A stretch of 6,521 bases of DNA, from positions 1-6,521 of the forward strand of contig JANXOO010000510.1 in the NCBI GenBank assembly GCA_025353525.1, given 5' to 3'. Shown in pieces: positions 1 through 6,521 of this stretch. The notes beneath the pieces are model-generated. The model did no database searches and was not told where the DNA came from. It saw only the letters and a list, made by a program, of their open reading frames with translations. Every line of letters starts with the position of its first letter. Within the stretch, counting starts at the first letter, position 1. The DNA comes from Schlesneria sp. (GTDB lineage: Bacteria; Planctomycetota; Planctomycetia; Planctomycetales; Planctomycetaceae). The position numbers were made by a program, and so were the translations under genes.

Positions 1-586
1 GGGCTGCGGTATTGAATCCGACGGGTTCCGGGTGCGCCAGGGCCGCGATGATCCGGCGGTGCTGTAATGAGACCGTAATTCCATCGGGGCGAAATTGTCG
101 CCGCAGTTCTTCACACAGGCCCAATGCATCCGTTCCGGGTGGAACGGAAATTTCCATGGCCGTCAGAAATGTATTGTCAATATCCCGATGCCTTCCCTGC
201 AAGTCGACGAGATCGATTCCGTCGATGGCCAGTCGATGTGCGAGAAATCGCAGAACACCAGGTCGATCGACACCCGACAGGGTAAGAACATAGCGTTCTT
301 TCGGCGTCGGTTCGGTCTCACCGTCGAATCCCGAATCGATCGAAGGATCGCGTAACGTCACCATCGCTCCGAAAGGACGGCAAACGGCGCGGATATGATC
401 GACGATGACCTCGGGGTCCTGGGTTTCCGGAAATTCGGCTGCCATAATCATCGCGAAAAACTTGTGAATGACGGCCTGACTGACGTCGCGTATGTTGCCA
501 CCAAGTTCGTCGAGTGAATTGGCCAATGCCGCTAGAATCCCCGTCCGGTTGGCCGCCAGTACCGTCATGATATAAAGTTTTGCCAT
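1..586 (-). CDS. Tandem ACT-domain protein, GcvR/UPF0237-like (3' end outside the window)
   Basis: I translated this frame by hand on the minus strand: it is open for 195 codons from ATG at 586 to the left edge, so the C-terminus is missing. The first ACT domain (about residues 4-78) has the ligand-loop-like stretch LAANRTGILAAL and then GGNIRDVSQAV, resembling the NI-DISQ segment of UPF0237 proteins. The second (about 98-185) has the classical GVDRPGVLRFLAHRL and ends in SLQHRRIIAALAH, like the end of UPF0237/GcvR domains, so probably only a few residues are lost. Known members of these families sense small ligands such as amino acids; GcvR controls the glycine cleavage operon. A regulatory, cytoplasmic role is therefore inferred, and the ligand is unknown. 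An in-frame TGA eight codons upstream fixes ATG 586 as the first ATG; its Shine-Dalgarno sequence is weak. It lies about 90 bp downstream of the TIM-barrel gene on the same strand and may share its transcript. Confidence 0.85.
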   Translation of the reverse strand, partial: MAKLYIMTVLAANRTGILAALANSLDELGGNIRDVSQAVIHKFFAMIMAAEFPETQDPEVIVDHIRAVCRPFGAMVTLRDPSIDSGFDGETEPTPKERYVLTLSGVDRPGVLRFLAHRLAIDGIDLVDLQGRHRDIDNTFLTAMEISVPPGTDALGLCEELRRQFRPDGITVSLQHRRIIAALAHPEPVGFNTAA

Positions 587-676
587 TCCATTTGTCTCGC
601 ATCAAAAAACCGTCGTGAGCGATTTGGTGTTCGGGGCCGACTCGACCATCGTCAAATCTGAAAATGGCTCAACATT

Positions 677-1540
677 TCAATTCGGGCCGTGTGCCGAAAA
701 GCTGCTGTGCAAAATTCCGCGAATAAATTTCAAGCCTTGAGTCATCTCGTATCCAGGATCGTTTCCTTCGCTTCGGATCGAAGTCAACCAGCCTGCATAG
801 TCCATTTCGCCAAGCAACGCCAGGGTTTCGACCCAATCGACGTTTCCGTGGCCAACCGCAGCTTCCCGGCCGCCATCAATGCCGGAATATCCGTCTCGCA
901 ATTGCACATGCAAGATGTCGTTGTGCAGTGTTCGCAATGAATTCGGGACAGTACGCCCCGTCGACGTAAATTGCGAAGGATCGAAATCAATTCCGATCGG
1001 GCCCGTTTGTACTTCGCCCAAAAGCGTTTTCAAAGTCTCGGCAGAATCATTGGAGGGAGTGATTGCCAGCACCGTTCCGATATGGTTCGCATGTCGCGCC
1101 AAATCGCATAACACTTCGACCAACAATTGACGCTCTTTCGACAAAGCATCCTCCGGAATGTGTCCGATCCGAATGCAAAGCGTCTTCGCTTTGATTGACC
1201 AGGCAAATTTCATGGCATCGCGAATTGCAGCAATCCGGATATCCAGCTTGTTCTGCTCGTACAATGGGTAATTCAGGGGGAATGTTGCGCCGGAGACGGC
1301 CAAGCCGTATTCGGCGATTCGATGCAAGAGGTCGCGACGACCGGTTTCCGTCAATTCGCCAGCGCGAAGTTCGTTTCTGATATCAAATTGCACACCCTGC
1401 GCATTCGCTTCCGCAGCCGACTGAATCGATGCAACGAGCGGCTGGATGAAATAACGTGTCGCAAGGGCGAGTCGAAAACGGTGCATAACCTGACGTGAAC
1501 CTTCCGGAACAGTTTCCTGATCGATGCTGCTGAATATCAT
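677..1540 (-). CDS. Sugar phosphate isomerase/epimerase-like TIM-barrel protein, possibly non-catalytic
   Basis: This 287-residue cytoplasmic protein (numbered from ATG 1540) resembles the xylose isomerase-like TIM barrel / AP endonuclease 2 family. It has the early strand RLALATRYFIQPL, a GVQFDIRNEL strand, PIGIDFDPSQF, ILHVQLRDGY, the near-terminal VGHGNVDW, and a final YAGWLTSIRSEG strand. Family members bind a divalent metal through Glu, Asp/His, His and Glu at strand ends. Here the expected Glu after strand 5 reads as Thr161 (LAITPS), the usual His of H-x-H-x-x-D reads as Gln213 (HVQLRD), and the last Glu position is unclear (SIRSEG, 254-259), so activity is doubtful. The substrate cannot be read from sequence. 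The start is ambiguous. ATG 1540 has AGGGG five bases upstream; GTG 1546 adds two residues; ATG 1486 would begin MHRFRLALATRY, close to where homologues I recall begin. No signal peptide is seen. It ends at TGA 677-679, upstream of the ACT-domain gene and probably in one operon with it. Confidence 0.85.
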   Translation of the reverse strand: MIFSSIDQETVPEGSRQVMHRFRLALATRYFIQPLVASIQSAAEANAQGVQFDIRNELRAGELTETGRRDLLHRIAEYGLAVSGATFPLNYPLYEQNKLDIRIAAIRDAMKFAWSIKAKTLCIRIGHIPEDALSKERQLLVEVLCDLARHANHIGTVLAITPSNDSAETLKTLLGEVQTGPIGIDFDPSQFTSTGRTVPNSLRTLHNDILHVQLRDGYSGIDGGREAAVGHGNVDWVETLALLGEMDYAGWLTSIRSEGNDPGYEMTQGLKFIRGILHSSFSAHGPN

Positions 1541-1585
1541 CTGCACCCCTGAATGAAGGGTGCGTCAAAAGGCGGTTTCCGCAAA

Positions 1586-1608
1586 ATTCGATGAAGCATC
1601 ATTCGATG
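1586..1608. repeat. Paired 8-bp direct repeat in the divergent intergenic region
   Basis: ATTCGATG occurs at 1586-1593 and again at 1601-1608, a 15-base period, between the starts of the divergent TIM-barrel and TPR genes. It lies in the presumed leader of the minus-strand genes. It might be a regulator site, but two copies of an 8-mer can arise by chance, and a 15-base period does not match the helical repeat well. Confidence 0.25.
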
Positions 1609-1664
1609 GTTGCCGCTTCGGCCGAAACAGACCTTGTGAAAACGGCTCGATTCATGCCTCCCCA

Positions 1665-1673
1665 AGTATAACA
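1665..1673 (-). promoter_or_regulatory. Candidate extended -10 promoter element for the leftward genes
   Basis: Read on the minus strand this is TGTTATACT: a TGn extension followed by TATACT, one mismatch from the sigma-70 -10 consensus. There is no good -35 hexamer at 16-18 bases; a TTGACT lies immediately upstream but much too close. Transcription from here would give a leader of about 120 bases before the TIM-barrel gene. Planctomycete promoters are poorly defined, so this is a motif-level suggestion only. Confidence 0.3.
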
Positions 1674-1755
1674 AGTCAATGCGATCTCTGCCCGCAACGA
1701 CGGACGGTTTGCCCGCGCGGTCGGCCAGCGGTATCATTTCGGCTTGACTTGTCAC

Positions 1756-1759
1756 GGAG
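1756..1759 (+). promoter_or_regulatory. Shine-Dalgarno sequence of the TPR gene
   Basis: GGAG lies six bases before ATG 1766. It supports translation starting at this ATG (or the adjacent ATG 1769), although the signal peptide is about 75 residues further on. The same GGAG with six-base spacing precedes the small secreted protein gene at 5454. Confidence 0.6.
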
Positions 1760-1765
1760 TAAACG

Positions 1766-4700
1766 ATGATGTTTGAAGATGCAGTTGCTGTAACACTTGA
1801 GGTTCAGACACGGGCAGGATCGCCTCTCGCGCTGAAACGCATCGGGAATCGCAATGTAAGGCGACCGGCAGTGGAATATTTACCGGCTGAAAAAGGGGGA
1901 CTGGCTCCAGGACCTCCTGGTGCCTGTCCCCCTTTTTCAGGTGCCTGTCCCCATTTTTCAGCGACCGTTCCTGCTGGTTGCCTGATTTCGCGATCGGGAT
2001 ACTTCCGCGCATTCCTTGCAGGATTGTTGGTCGTCTCTACGGTGCTGACGACGTTTTCCTGCGCCGAGGCGGCGGACGAAGGATTGGACAAATACAACGT
2101 CGCTGTTGGTCTTTATAAACAGTCCCGATGGAAACAGGCGGCAGAACAGTTTCGTGATTTCCTGAAATCATTCGACAAACACGAGAAGTCACCGCTGGCT
2201 CGGCTGTATCTCGGCCTGACATTGATCAACAACGAAGACTACAAAGGGGCTCGCGAAGAACTTCGGAAATTCGCTGACGAAAACCGTCAGAATCTGAACC
2301 TGGGTCAGGCACGGTACCGTATCGGCGAATGCAGTTACCTGCTGGATGATTTACCTGCTGCCCGAACGGAACTCGAAGGATTCATTCGCGACTATCCGAA
2401 CGATCCACTGCGCGAGCACGCGTTGCCATATTTTGGCGATACTTTGTTAAGACTGGGTGATGCCGCTGCGGCGCTGCGGATGTTCGACTCGGCGATCGAA
2501 TCCTATCCGACAGGCAAGTTGCTCGAAGACGCCCGGTTTGGCAGGGCCCGGTCTCTCGAATCATTAAAGCGGTATGATGACGCGATCCGCGTCTATCAGG
2601 AGATTGCGACAAACAAAACGGGATCGCGTGCTGCGGACGCTCAGTTTCATCTCGGAGCAAGTTTTTTTGAACGCAAGCAATTCGCAGATTCGGTAGCCGC
2701 CTATACGGCACTGATCAAGGATTTTCCGTCGAGTCCGCTTGTTCCCGATGCCAGGTTGAACGCCGGTTACGGCCTTTTCCAGTCAGGACAATTCGGACCG
2801 GCCGCCCAGCAGTTTCAGCAGGCGGCAAAAGATCCGGCACAGCAACCGACCGCCGGTTATTGGCAGGGACGCAGCCTCAAGTCCGGCGGTGATTTTGCAA
2901 AGGCGCTCGAAGCATTGTCGAGTGCTGCCACGTTTGCCAGCGACAAGCCGATGCTGGAATCGATCCTTTACGAACAGGGCCTGTGCGAACGCTCGTTGCA
3001 ACATCCCGCAGAATCACGCGGATACTTTGAAAGGGTCTTGTCAAAATTCCCCGGCGGAGAATTGGCTGATGACAGCCTGCACGCCCTGATCGAAATGTCG
3101 ATCGAGACGGGTGACCTTGCAGGTGCCGATCAGTTGTTGGCCCGATTCAAAAAAGATTTTTCGCAAAGCCTGCTGAAACTGCCCGTTGAATTGCTGACAG
3201 CGCGGATGGAACTGGCGCGCGCAGGACAAAAACTGCGTGACAAGCGCCCCGCTGAAGAATTGAATGAACAATACGATTCGGCAGCACGACGATTTGAACA
3301 GGTGATGAACGGCAGCACAATTCCCAAAACACAGGCACAGGCGCGTTACTACCTGGCCCTGACCCGGCAAATGCAGGGAAACCACGATCAGGCGTTACAA
3401 CTGATCGCGCCGCTGGTCGAGAAAGTATTGACGGAACCCGAAAAGAACGAGTTCACTGACGGGTTGGTCTTGCAAGCTGACAGCTACTACCAGACGAAGA
3501 AATACGATTCGGCAGCCGATTCCATCGCAACGTATATCAGTCGTTTTTCAACCGGACGGCAGATGGCACGAGCGTTGTCGTTGCAAGCGCTGATTGCAGA
3601 AAGTCGCAACGAGACCGAAGTTGCAAGGTCGGCGCTGCAGCGACTGACCACCGAATTTCCGGATCACCCGCTGGCCCGATTGACAGTGCAGCAGATGGCC
3701 AAAGCGGCGGAAAGTCGTGGCGACTGGGTGACTGCGGGCCGACTTTATGAATCGGCGTATGAATCAGAAAAGGTCCCTGAACAGAAAGCGTACGCGCTCC
3801 GCGATGTTGCATGGTGCGCGTACAACCGCAAAGAGTATGCGACGGCAGCAGGGATCTATGCCCGCGTCGTCAGCGAATTTCCATCGCAAAATCCTGGTCT
3901 CGAGTGTCGCTACTACCAGGCCGATTGCCTGAAACGGATCGACCAGTTGCCCGCAGCGATTGACGTTTTCAGGAAGATTTTCGAGTCGTTTCCTGCCGAC
4001 AAGCCGGTCGAGACCGGCGACGAGAATCAACTGCCTGTCGAGTACTACTACAAGGCAGGTTTGCAAGTCGCCAGGCTGTATGATCAGGCGGGACAGGGTG
4101 CGGAATCCGACGCCGCTTATGAGACGCTGTTAAAGCGATTTCCAAAACCTGCGGACCTCGACAGACGGCTCGACGACTGGGCCAAAATGAATTACCACTG
4201 GGCCAGAACGAATGACGACCAAAGTCGATTCGAGCGAGCCGACTCCATCTGGAAACGACTCGTCAAAGAAGTCCCTCTTAGTCCGCTCGTCAACAATGCC
4301 AGACTGAGTCTTGCCGAAAGCGATCTGCTCGCCGGACGATTCGAAGAAGCTCGCGCAACATTTGAAGATCTTGCAGAGAGTGCTTCAAGTAACGATGAAA
4401 CGAAAGAACTGGCGTTGTATCAATTGCTTGTCCTGGCGGTTGAACGGCAACGTTGGCCTGATGTTCGGACGACGGGCAAACGACTGGTTGCGAAGTTTCC
4501 TGAAAGCCAATACCGGTATTACGCTGTCTATAGCGAAGCCGAATCGTATCTGGCGGCGACGAAGCCTGACGAACAGGATCTTCGCATCGCACGAGAGAAA
4601 CTTGAATTTTTGCGGGACCGAATGACCGACGACGCGGTTTCAAAATCAGAATGGGCTGATCGCGTTTGGGTTCTGCTGGCAGAAGTCAATTTTCGCGAAA

Positions 4701-5158
4701 AGAAATATCAGGACGTCGTGACGATTGCCGAAGACCTTAAACATCGAAAACCCCAATCTCCGTTCATCTATCAGACGGAAGAAATTGTAGGCCGCAGCTA
4801 CAAACAGATTCCAAAATTCGACGAAGCGCGTGCGGCGTTCCAGCGAGTGCTGAAAGACCCTGTCGCGTATCGGACCGAAACGGCGGCCAAAGCGCAATTT
4901 CTGATTGGAGAAACGTGGTTCCTGCAACAAAAATGGGACGCGGCCGCGACCGAATACCAATTCGTCTACAGCAACTATAAATTCCCGGAATGGCAGGCCG
5001 CCGCGTTGGTGAGTGCCGGGAAATGCGATGAAGAACAGAACGAATGGAAATTCGCCGTTGAAACGTACAAACGGGTCATCAAGGAATTTCCGGGCACAAT
5101 CGTCATCGACGAAGCGAAGCGGCGGCTGGAAGCGGCCCAAAAGCGAGTGGATCGCTGA
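1766..5158 (+). CDS. Large exported TPR-repeat protein (1130 aa)
   Basis: The protein is almost wholly TPR-type helical hairpins from about residue 105 to the end. It has roughly twenty degenerate units of 35-40 residues, many ending in FP or YP (for example Y210P, Y247P, F320P, F428P, F631P, F705P, F792P, F911P, F1108P). This resembles the periplasmic BamD/YbgF-type TPR families. A basic-hydrophobic-polar signal peptide spans about 75-103 (SRSGYFRAFLAGLLVVSTVL, then SCAEAA), with likely signal peptidase I cleavage near AEA/A; Cys99 lacks a convincing lipobox. I infer export to the periplasm and a scaffolding role; partners are unknown. No catalytic domain is seen, and no ExbB/TolQ- or Bam-like neighbours are present. 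Oddly, 74 residues precede the signal peptide; residues 41-66 come from an inserted palindromic repeat. ATG 1766 has a good GGAG. GTG 1871 (codon 36), with TAAGG nine bases upstream, would give a more ordinary signal peptide. The gene stands alone: a divergent neighbour upstream and about 295 bp of non-coding DNA downstream. Confidence 0.92.
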   Translation: MMFEDAVAVTLEVQTRAGSPLALKRIGNRNVRRPAVEYLPAEKGGLAPGPPGACPPFSGACPHFSATVPAGCLISRSGYFRAFLAGLLVVSTVLTTFSCAEAADEGLDKYNVAVGLYKQSRWKQAAEQFRDFLKSFDKHEKSPLARLYLGLTLINNEDYKGAREELRKFADENRQNLNLGQARYRIGECSYLLDDLPAARTELEGFIRDYPNDPLREHALPYFGDTLLRLGDAAAALRMFDSAIESYPTGKLLEDARFGRARSLESLKRYDDAIRVYQEIATNKTGSRAADAQFHLGASFFERKQFADSVAAYTALIKDFPSSPLVPDARLNAGYGLFQSGQFGPAAQQFQQAAKDPAQQPTAGYWQGRSLKSGGDFAKALEALSSAATFASDKPMLESILYEQGLCERSLQHPAESRGYFERVLSKFPGGELADDSLHALIEMSIETGDLAGADQLLARFKKDFSQSLLKLPVELLTARMELARAGQKLRDKRPAEELNEQYDSAARRFEQVMNGSTIPKTQAQARYYLALTRQMQGNHDQALQLIAPLVEKVLTEPEKNEFTDGLVLQADSYYQTKKYDSAADSIATYISRFSTGRQMARALSLQALIAESRNETEVARSALQRLTTEFPDHPLARLTVQQMAKAAESRGDWVTAGRLYESAYESEKVPEQKAYALRDVAWCAYNRKEYATAAGIYARVVSEFPSQNPGLECRYYQADCLKRIDQLPAAIDVFRKIFESFPADKPVETGDENQLPVEYYYKAGLQVARLYDQAGQGAESDAAYETLLKRFPKPADLDRRLDDWAKMNYHWARTNDDQSRFERADSIWKRLVKEVPLSPLVNNARLSLAESDLLAGRFEEARATFEDLAESASSNDETKELALYQLLVLAVERQRWPDVRTTGKRLVAKFPESQYRYYAVYSEAESYLAATKPDEQDLRIAREKLEFLRDRMTDDAVSKSEWADRVWVLLAEVNFREKKYQDVVTIAEDLKHRKPQSPFIYQTEEIVGRSYKQIPKFDEARAAFQRVLKDPVAYRTETAAKAQFLIGETWFLQQKWDAAATEYQFVYSNYKFPEWQAAALVSAGKCDEEQNEWKFAVETYKRVIKEFPGTIVIDEAKRRLEAAQKRVDR
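1887..1940. repeat. 54-bp near-perfect palindrome (REP-like hairpin) inside the TPR gene
   Basis: The arms CTGAAAAAGGGGGAC (1887-1901) and its exact complement (1926-1940) pair over 15 bp. After a T-T mismatch come three more pairs (GGC with GCC), a second T-T mismatch, then CCAGGA (1907-1912) with TCCTGG (1915-1920) around a two-base CC loop: 24 of 26 positions pair. It is translated in frame as a Gly/Pro/Cys-rich segment unlike the rest of the protein. A decayed copy lies at 6066-6110, so this is a dispersed element. I recall G-run/C-run elements of this kind as common in planctomycete genomes, possibly mobilised like REP/RAYT elements; that link is unverified and no transposase is present here. 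Confidence 0.8.
1920..1961 (+). repeat. 21-bp tandem duplication of the hairpin's right half
   Basis: The unit TGCCTGTCCCC followed by the T-run and CAGG (1920-1940) is repeated at 1941-1961, with an internal C-to-A change before the T-run. With the 54-bp palindrome the whole block is 75 bp (1887-1961), exactly 25 codons. Removing it would join the flanks in frame (LPA-TVPAG), so the TPR reading frame survives. No clear target-site duplication is visible. Confidence 0.7.
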
Positions 5159-5453
5159 ATTCCCGTGTTCGCTACCAGGCTGCGGATGAAACACCTTTCG
5201 AAAGTCCGCGTTCAAGGCATGATTGCACACCACGGTCCAGTCCCCGTTTCGAGCCGGAAATCAACCATTGGACGAATATTGTTTACGTCGCCGGTATCTA
5301 CGATTCGTACATGACTCGTCCTCAATCCTGAGCATTGGCAAAGTTTGCACGATGTACCAGTTAGTCGGGCGGGTAAAGTTCCCGTACATGGAATCGGAAA
5401 ACCAGCCGAACCAGATGTAAAGGATGTGAATCAGGGATAATTCGGAGTCAACT
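5159..5453. other. Intergenic region with no supported gene
   Basis: This lies between the TPR gene and the small secreted protein gene, both on the plus strand. I see no convincing rho-independent terminator: a short GCGGA/TCCGC pairing around 5182-5210 encloses the palindrome CTTTCGAAAG but has no T-tract. A 42-codon plus-strand frame (5186-5314) and a minus-strand frame are open, but neither is recognisable. The promoter of the downstream gene is presumably here but has no clear -35/-10 pair. Confidence 0.5.
5444..5447 (+). promoter_or_regulatory. Shine-Dalgarno sequence of the small secreted protein gene
   Basis: GGAG lies six bases before ATG 5454, the same arrangement as at the TPR gene. 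It fixes the start directly in front of a hydrophobic signal-peptide-like segment. Confidence 0.65.
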
Positions 5454-6038
5454 ATGGATAATCCTCTGACAATCGCCGGGTTCGTACTGTTGTGCGTGGG
5501 TTCATCCGGAATCGCCGACGATCGAGTCGGGTTGGCGAATTTGCCGCCCGCTCCTGCTGCCAACGCTCCCGCAAAGACCGCAGGCAATGATGTGGCTAAG
5601 AGAAGCGTTCTGAACCGACCTCTTTGCAGCGTGCGAGCGAGCATCTTAACGACACCGGGAGAACTGCCGATCAGTCACCCGGCGTCCGAACCGAATATCC
5701 CTGACGAAATGTTCTCTGTCGGACAAAATCGTCCGTGGATTTGTACGAATTACGAATGGGAAGCCCCTGCGACGAGGCACTTGCCATTACTGTTTGAAGA
5801 GCCGAACCTCGAACGACTGGGGTACGCTCATGGCTTTTGCGATGCAGGATTATGTGACGAGGCACCCAATCGCGGGGAACGGTTGCAGACGCTCGTCTCG
5901 GCGGTGAATTTCGTCGGACGAATTCCGCTCGTGCCCTGGATGGCGGCCACTCAGTCCCTTGCGGAACCGGTTTACACACTTGGCAGTGAACGGCCCGGAA
6001 GCCCGGTTCTTTACCGCAAATACATTCAGTTGCCGTAA
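5454..6038 (+). CDS. Small secreted protein of a planctomycete-type hypothetical family (194 aa)
   Basis: The function is unknown. A short hydrophobic N-terminus (about residues 4-21, ending GIA before DDR) looks like a signal peptide, although the n-region has Asp2 and no basic residue, which is unusual. An Ala/Pro-rich linker follows (about 28-45). The C-terminal half carries the distinctive parts: HLPLLFEEPNLERLGYAHGF (109-128), LVSAVNFVGRIPLVPW (147-162) and EPVYTLGSERPGSPVLYR (171-188). From memory, planctomycete hypothetical proteins share a block like 'PLYFEE-NLER-GY ... HFFG-LP-LPY ... VYTLG-YRPGS', so I place it there, unverified. Cysteines at 58, 97, 129 and 134 could form disulphides after export. 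There is no catalytic motif. The start is supported by GGAG six bases upstream. It is separated from the TPR gene by about 295 bp, so a separate transcript is likely; 27 bp after its stop begins a decayed hairpin repeat. Confidence 0.75.
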   Translation: MDNPLTIAGFVLLCVGSSGIADDRVGLANLPPAPAANAPAKTAGNDVAKRSVLNRPLCSVRASILTTPGELPISHPASEPNIPDEMFSVGQNRPWICTNYEWEAPATRHLPLLFEEPNLERLGYAHGFCDAGLCDEAPNRGERLQTLVSAVNFVGRIPLVPWMAATQSLAEPVYTLGSERPGSPVLYRKYIQLP

Positions 6039-6521
6039 GGCGACACGCAGTGGCAAATCTGCCAACTGAAAAACGCAGGGGGGGCTCCAGGTCTGCCTGG
6101 TCTCTTTCCCGATACTGTTCGGCGGGGCAAGTGCCGGAAATGTGAATTGGCGTTCGGCGGGATCAAATTCGGGTTCGGCTAACGAATAACGGTGACACGG
6201 CATTTTCTGCAAGTCACCACAACGAGATCAAACCCCGACACGCCACGCCCGCTTGACGATTTATGGTTTGTTCTCCCGTCGCCAGTTCGATTCTCCGCAG
6301 CACTCAATAGTGCGGAAGGAGTTCTCTCGCGCACCGGTCGGCCCGGTCGGCAACCAGTTCCGCATTTCAACGAGTGGACGACGCACTTTGCGAATCATCG
6401 GATGTTAGGCTGCGCGTTTTGAGTAAGTCCGGCATCCTGTTTGGGTTTGGGATCTCGTTCGCCAGAACTCGGCCATCGGTTGAGTCGTGCTATGTTCATC
6501 CGCGACGAGTTGCAAGAGCGC
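6039..6521. other. Right-end non-coding stretch with decayed repeat and minor repeats
   Basis: No gene here can be supported. The region contains the degenerate hairpin repeat (6066-6110), a direct repeat GTTCGGCGGG at 6117-6126 and 6152-6161, an imperfect stem around 6295-6320 (TCCGC-CACT pairing with AGTGCGGA, two-base bulge), and an exact tandem 9-mer CCGGTCGGC at 6334-6351. A plus-strand frame from GTG 6192 (76 codons) and an ATG at 6492 that runs off the right edge (MFIRDELQER) are open but have no recognisable content; the latter could be the start of a gene continuing outside the window. Confidence 0.45.
6066..6110. repeat. Degenerate second copy of the hairpin repeat
   Basis: It shares with the element at 1887 the initial CTGAAAAA, a G-run, the exact core GGCTCCAGG (6083-6091), then CCTGGT and a TCCC tract, in the same order with one base difference in spacing before the core. 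The outer arms no longer pair, but CCAGG/CCTGG (6087-6091 with 6096-6100) still forms a short stem with a four-base loop. It lies 27 bp after the stop of the small secreted protein gene. It reads as an older, decayed insertion of the same family. Confidence 0.65.

Noticed and set aside
1537..1755. 72-codon minus-strand frame in the divergent intergenic region
   Set aside because: It overlaps the starts of the TIM-barrel gene and lacks recognisable content; this region is better explained as promoter and leader DNA.
1744..1772. TTGACT near the TPR gene as a -35 element
   Set aside because: The hexamer 17 bases downstream is TGATGT, a poor -10 that overlaps the start codon.
1887..1940. Hairpin read as a rho-independent terminator, because it has a strong stem and a T-run
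   Set aside because: It lies inside an intact, continuously open frame, and the T-run is part of the palindrome arm and recurs in both orientations. A dispersed repeat explains it better.
5186..5314. 42-codon plus-strand frame starting MKHLSKVRVQGM, with AGG six bases upstream
   Set aside because: It is short, has no recognisable motif and no coding-like composition that I can argue for. Conservation in relatives would be needed.
5261..5644. 127-codon minus-strand frame with an aromatic, membrane-like stretch (YIWFGWFSDSMYGNF)
   Set aside because: It runs antisense across the start of the well-supported secreted protein gene, and its N-terminal hydrophobicity mirrors that gene's Ala/Pro-rich coding sequence.
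6402..6410. GTTAGGC, which matches an integron attC core site
   Set aside because: No matching RYYYAAC site lies at attC distance; the nearest near-match (GGCTAAC, near 6177) is about 225 bp away with one mismatch, and there is no integrase or cassette structure.

Overview
This window looks like chromosomal DNA from a planctomycete (phylum Planctomycetota). The taxon is inferred from three things: the style of the sugar-isomerase-like TIM-barrel protein, a small secreted protein whose motif (LFEEPNLERLGY) I remember from planctomycete genomes, and a G-rich/C-rich hairpin repeat of a kind I associate with that group. No database search was possible.

Left part, minus strand (1-1540): two genes read leftward. 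The distal one runs off the left edge and encodes a tandem ACT-domain protein of the GcvR/UPF0237 type, presumably an amino-acid-sensing regulator. About 90 bp upstream of it is a predicted sugar phosphate isomerase/epimerase-like TIM-barrel protein, in which several expected metal-binding residues appear to be replaced. The two could be co-transcribed from a weak promoter candidate in the divergent intergenic region (about 1547-1765).

Centre, plus strand (1766-5158): one very long gene encodes an exported protein of 1130 residues made almost entirely of TPR-type helical repeats. A good Shine-Dalgarno sequence marks its start. The signal peptide lies unusually deep (about residues 75-103), behind a low-complexity segment encoded by a 75-bp palindromic repeat insertion at 1887-1961.

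Right part (5159-6521): a gene-free gap of about 295 bp is followed by a 194-residue small secreted protein (5454-6038) with its own Shine-Dalgarno sequence. The remaining 483 bp hold a decayed second copy of the hairpin repeat (6066-6110) and no gene I can support.

I see no CRISPR array, tRNA, rRNA, transposase, phage module or defence system. The most interesting points are the dispersed hairpin repeat, with one copy translated in frame inside the TPR gene, and the apparent loss of the metal site in the TIM-barrel protein.
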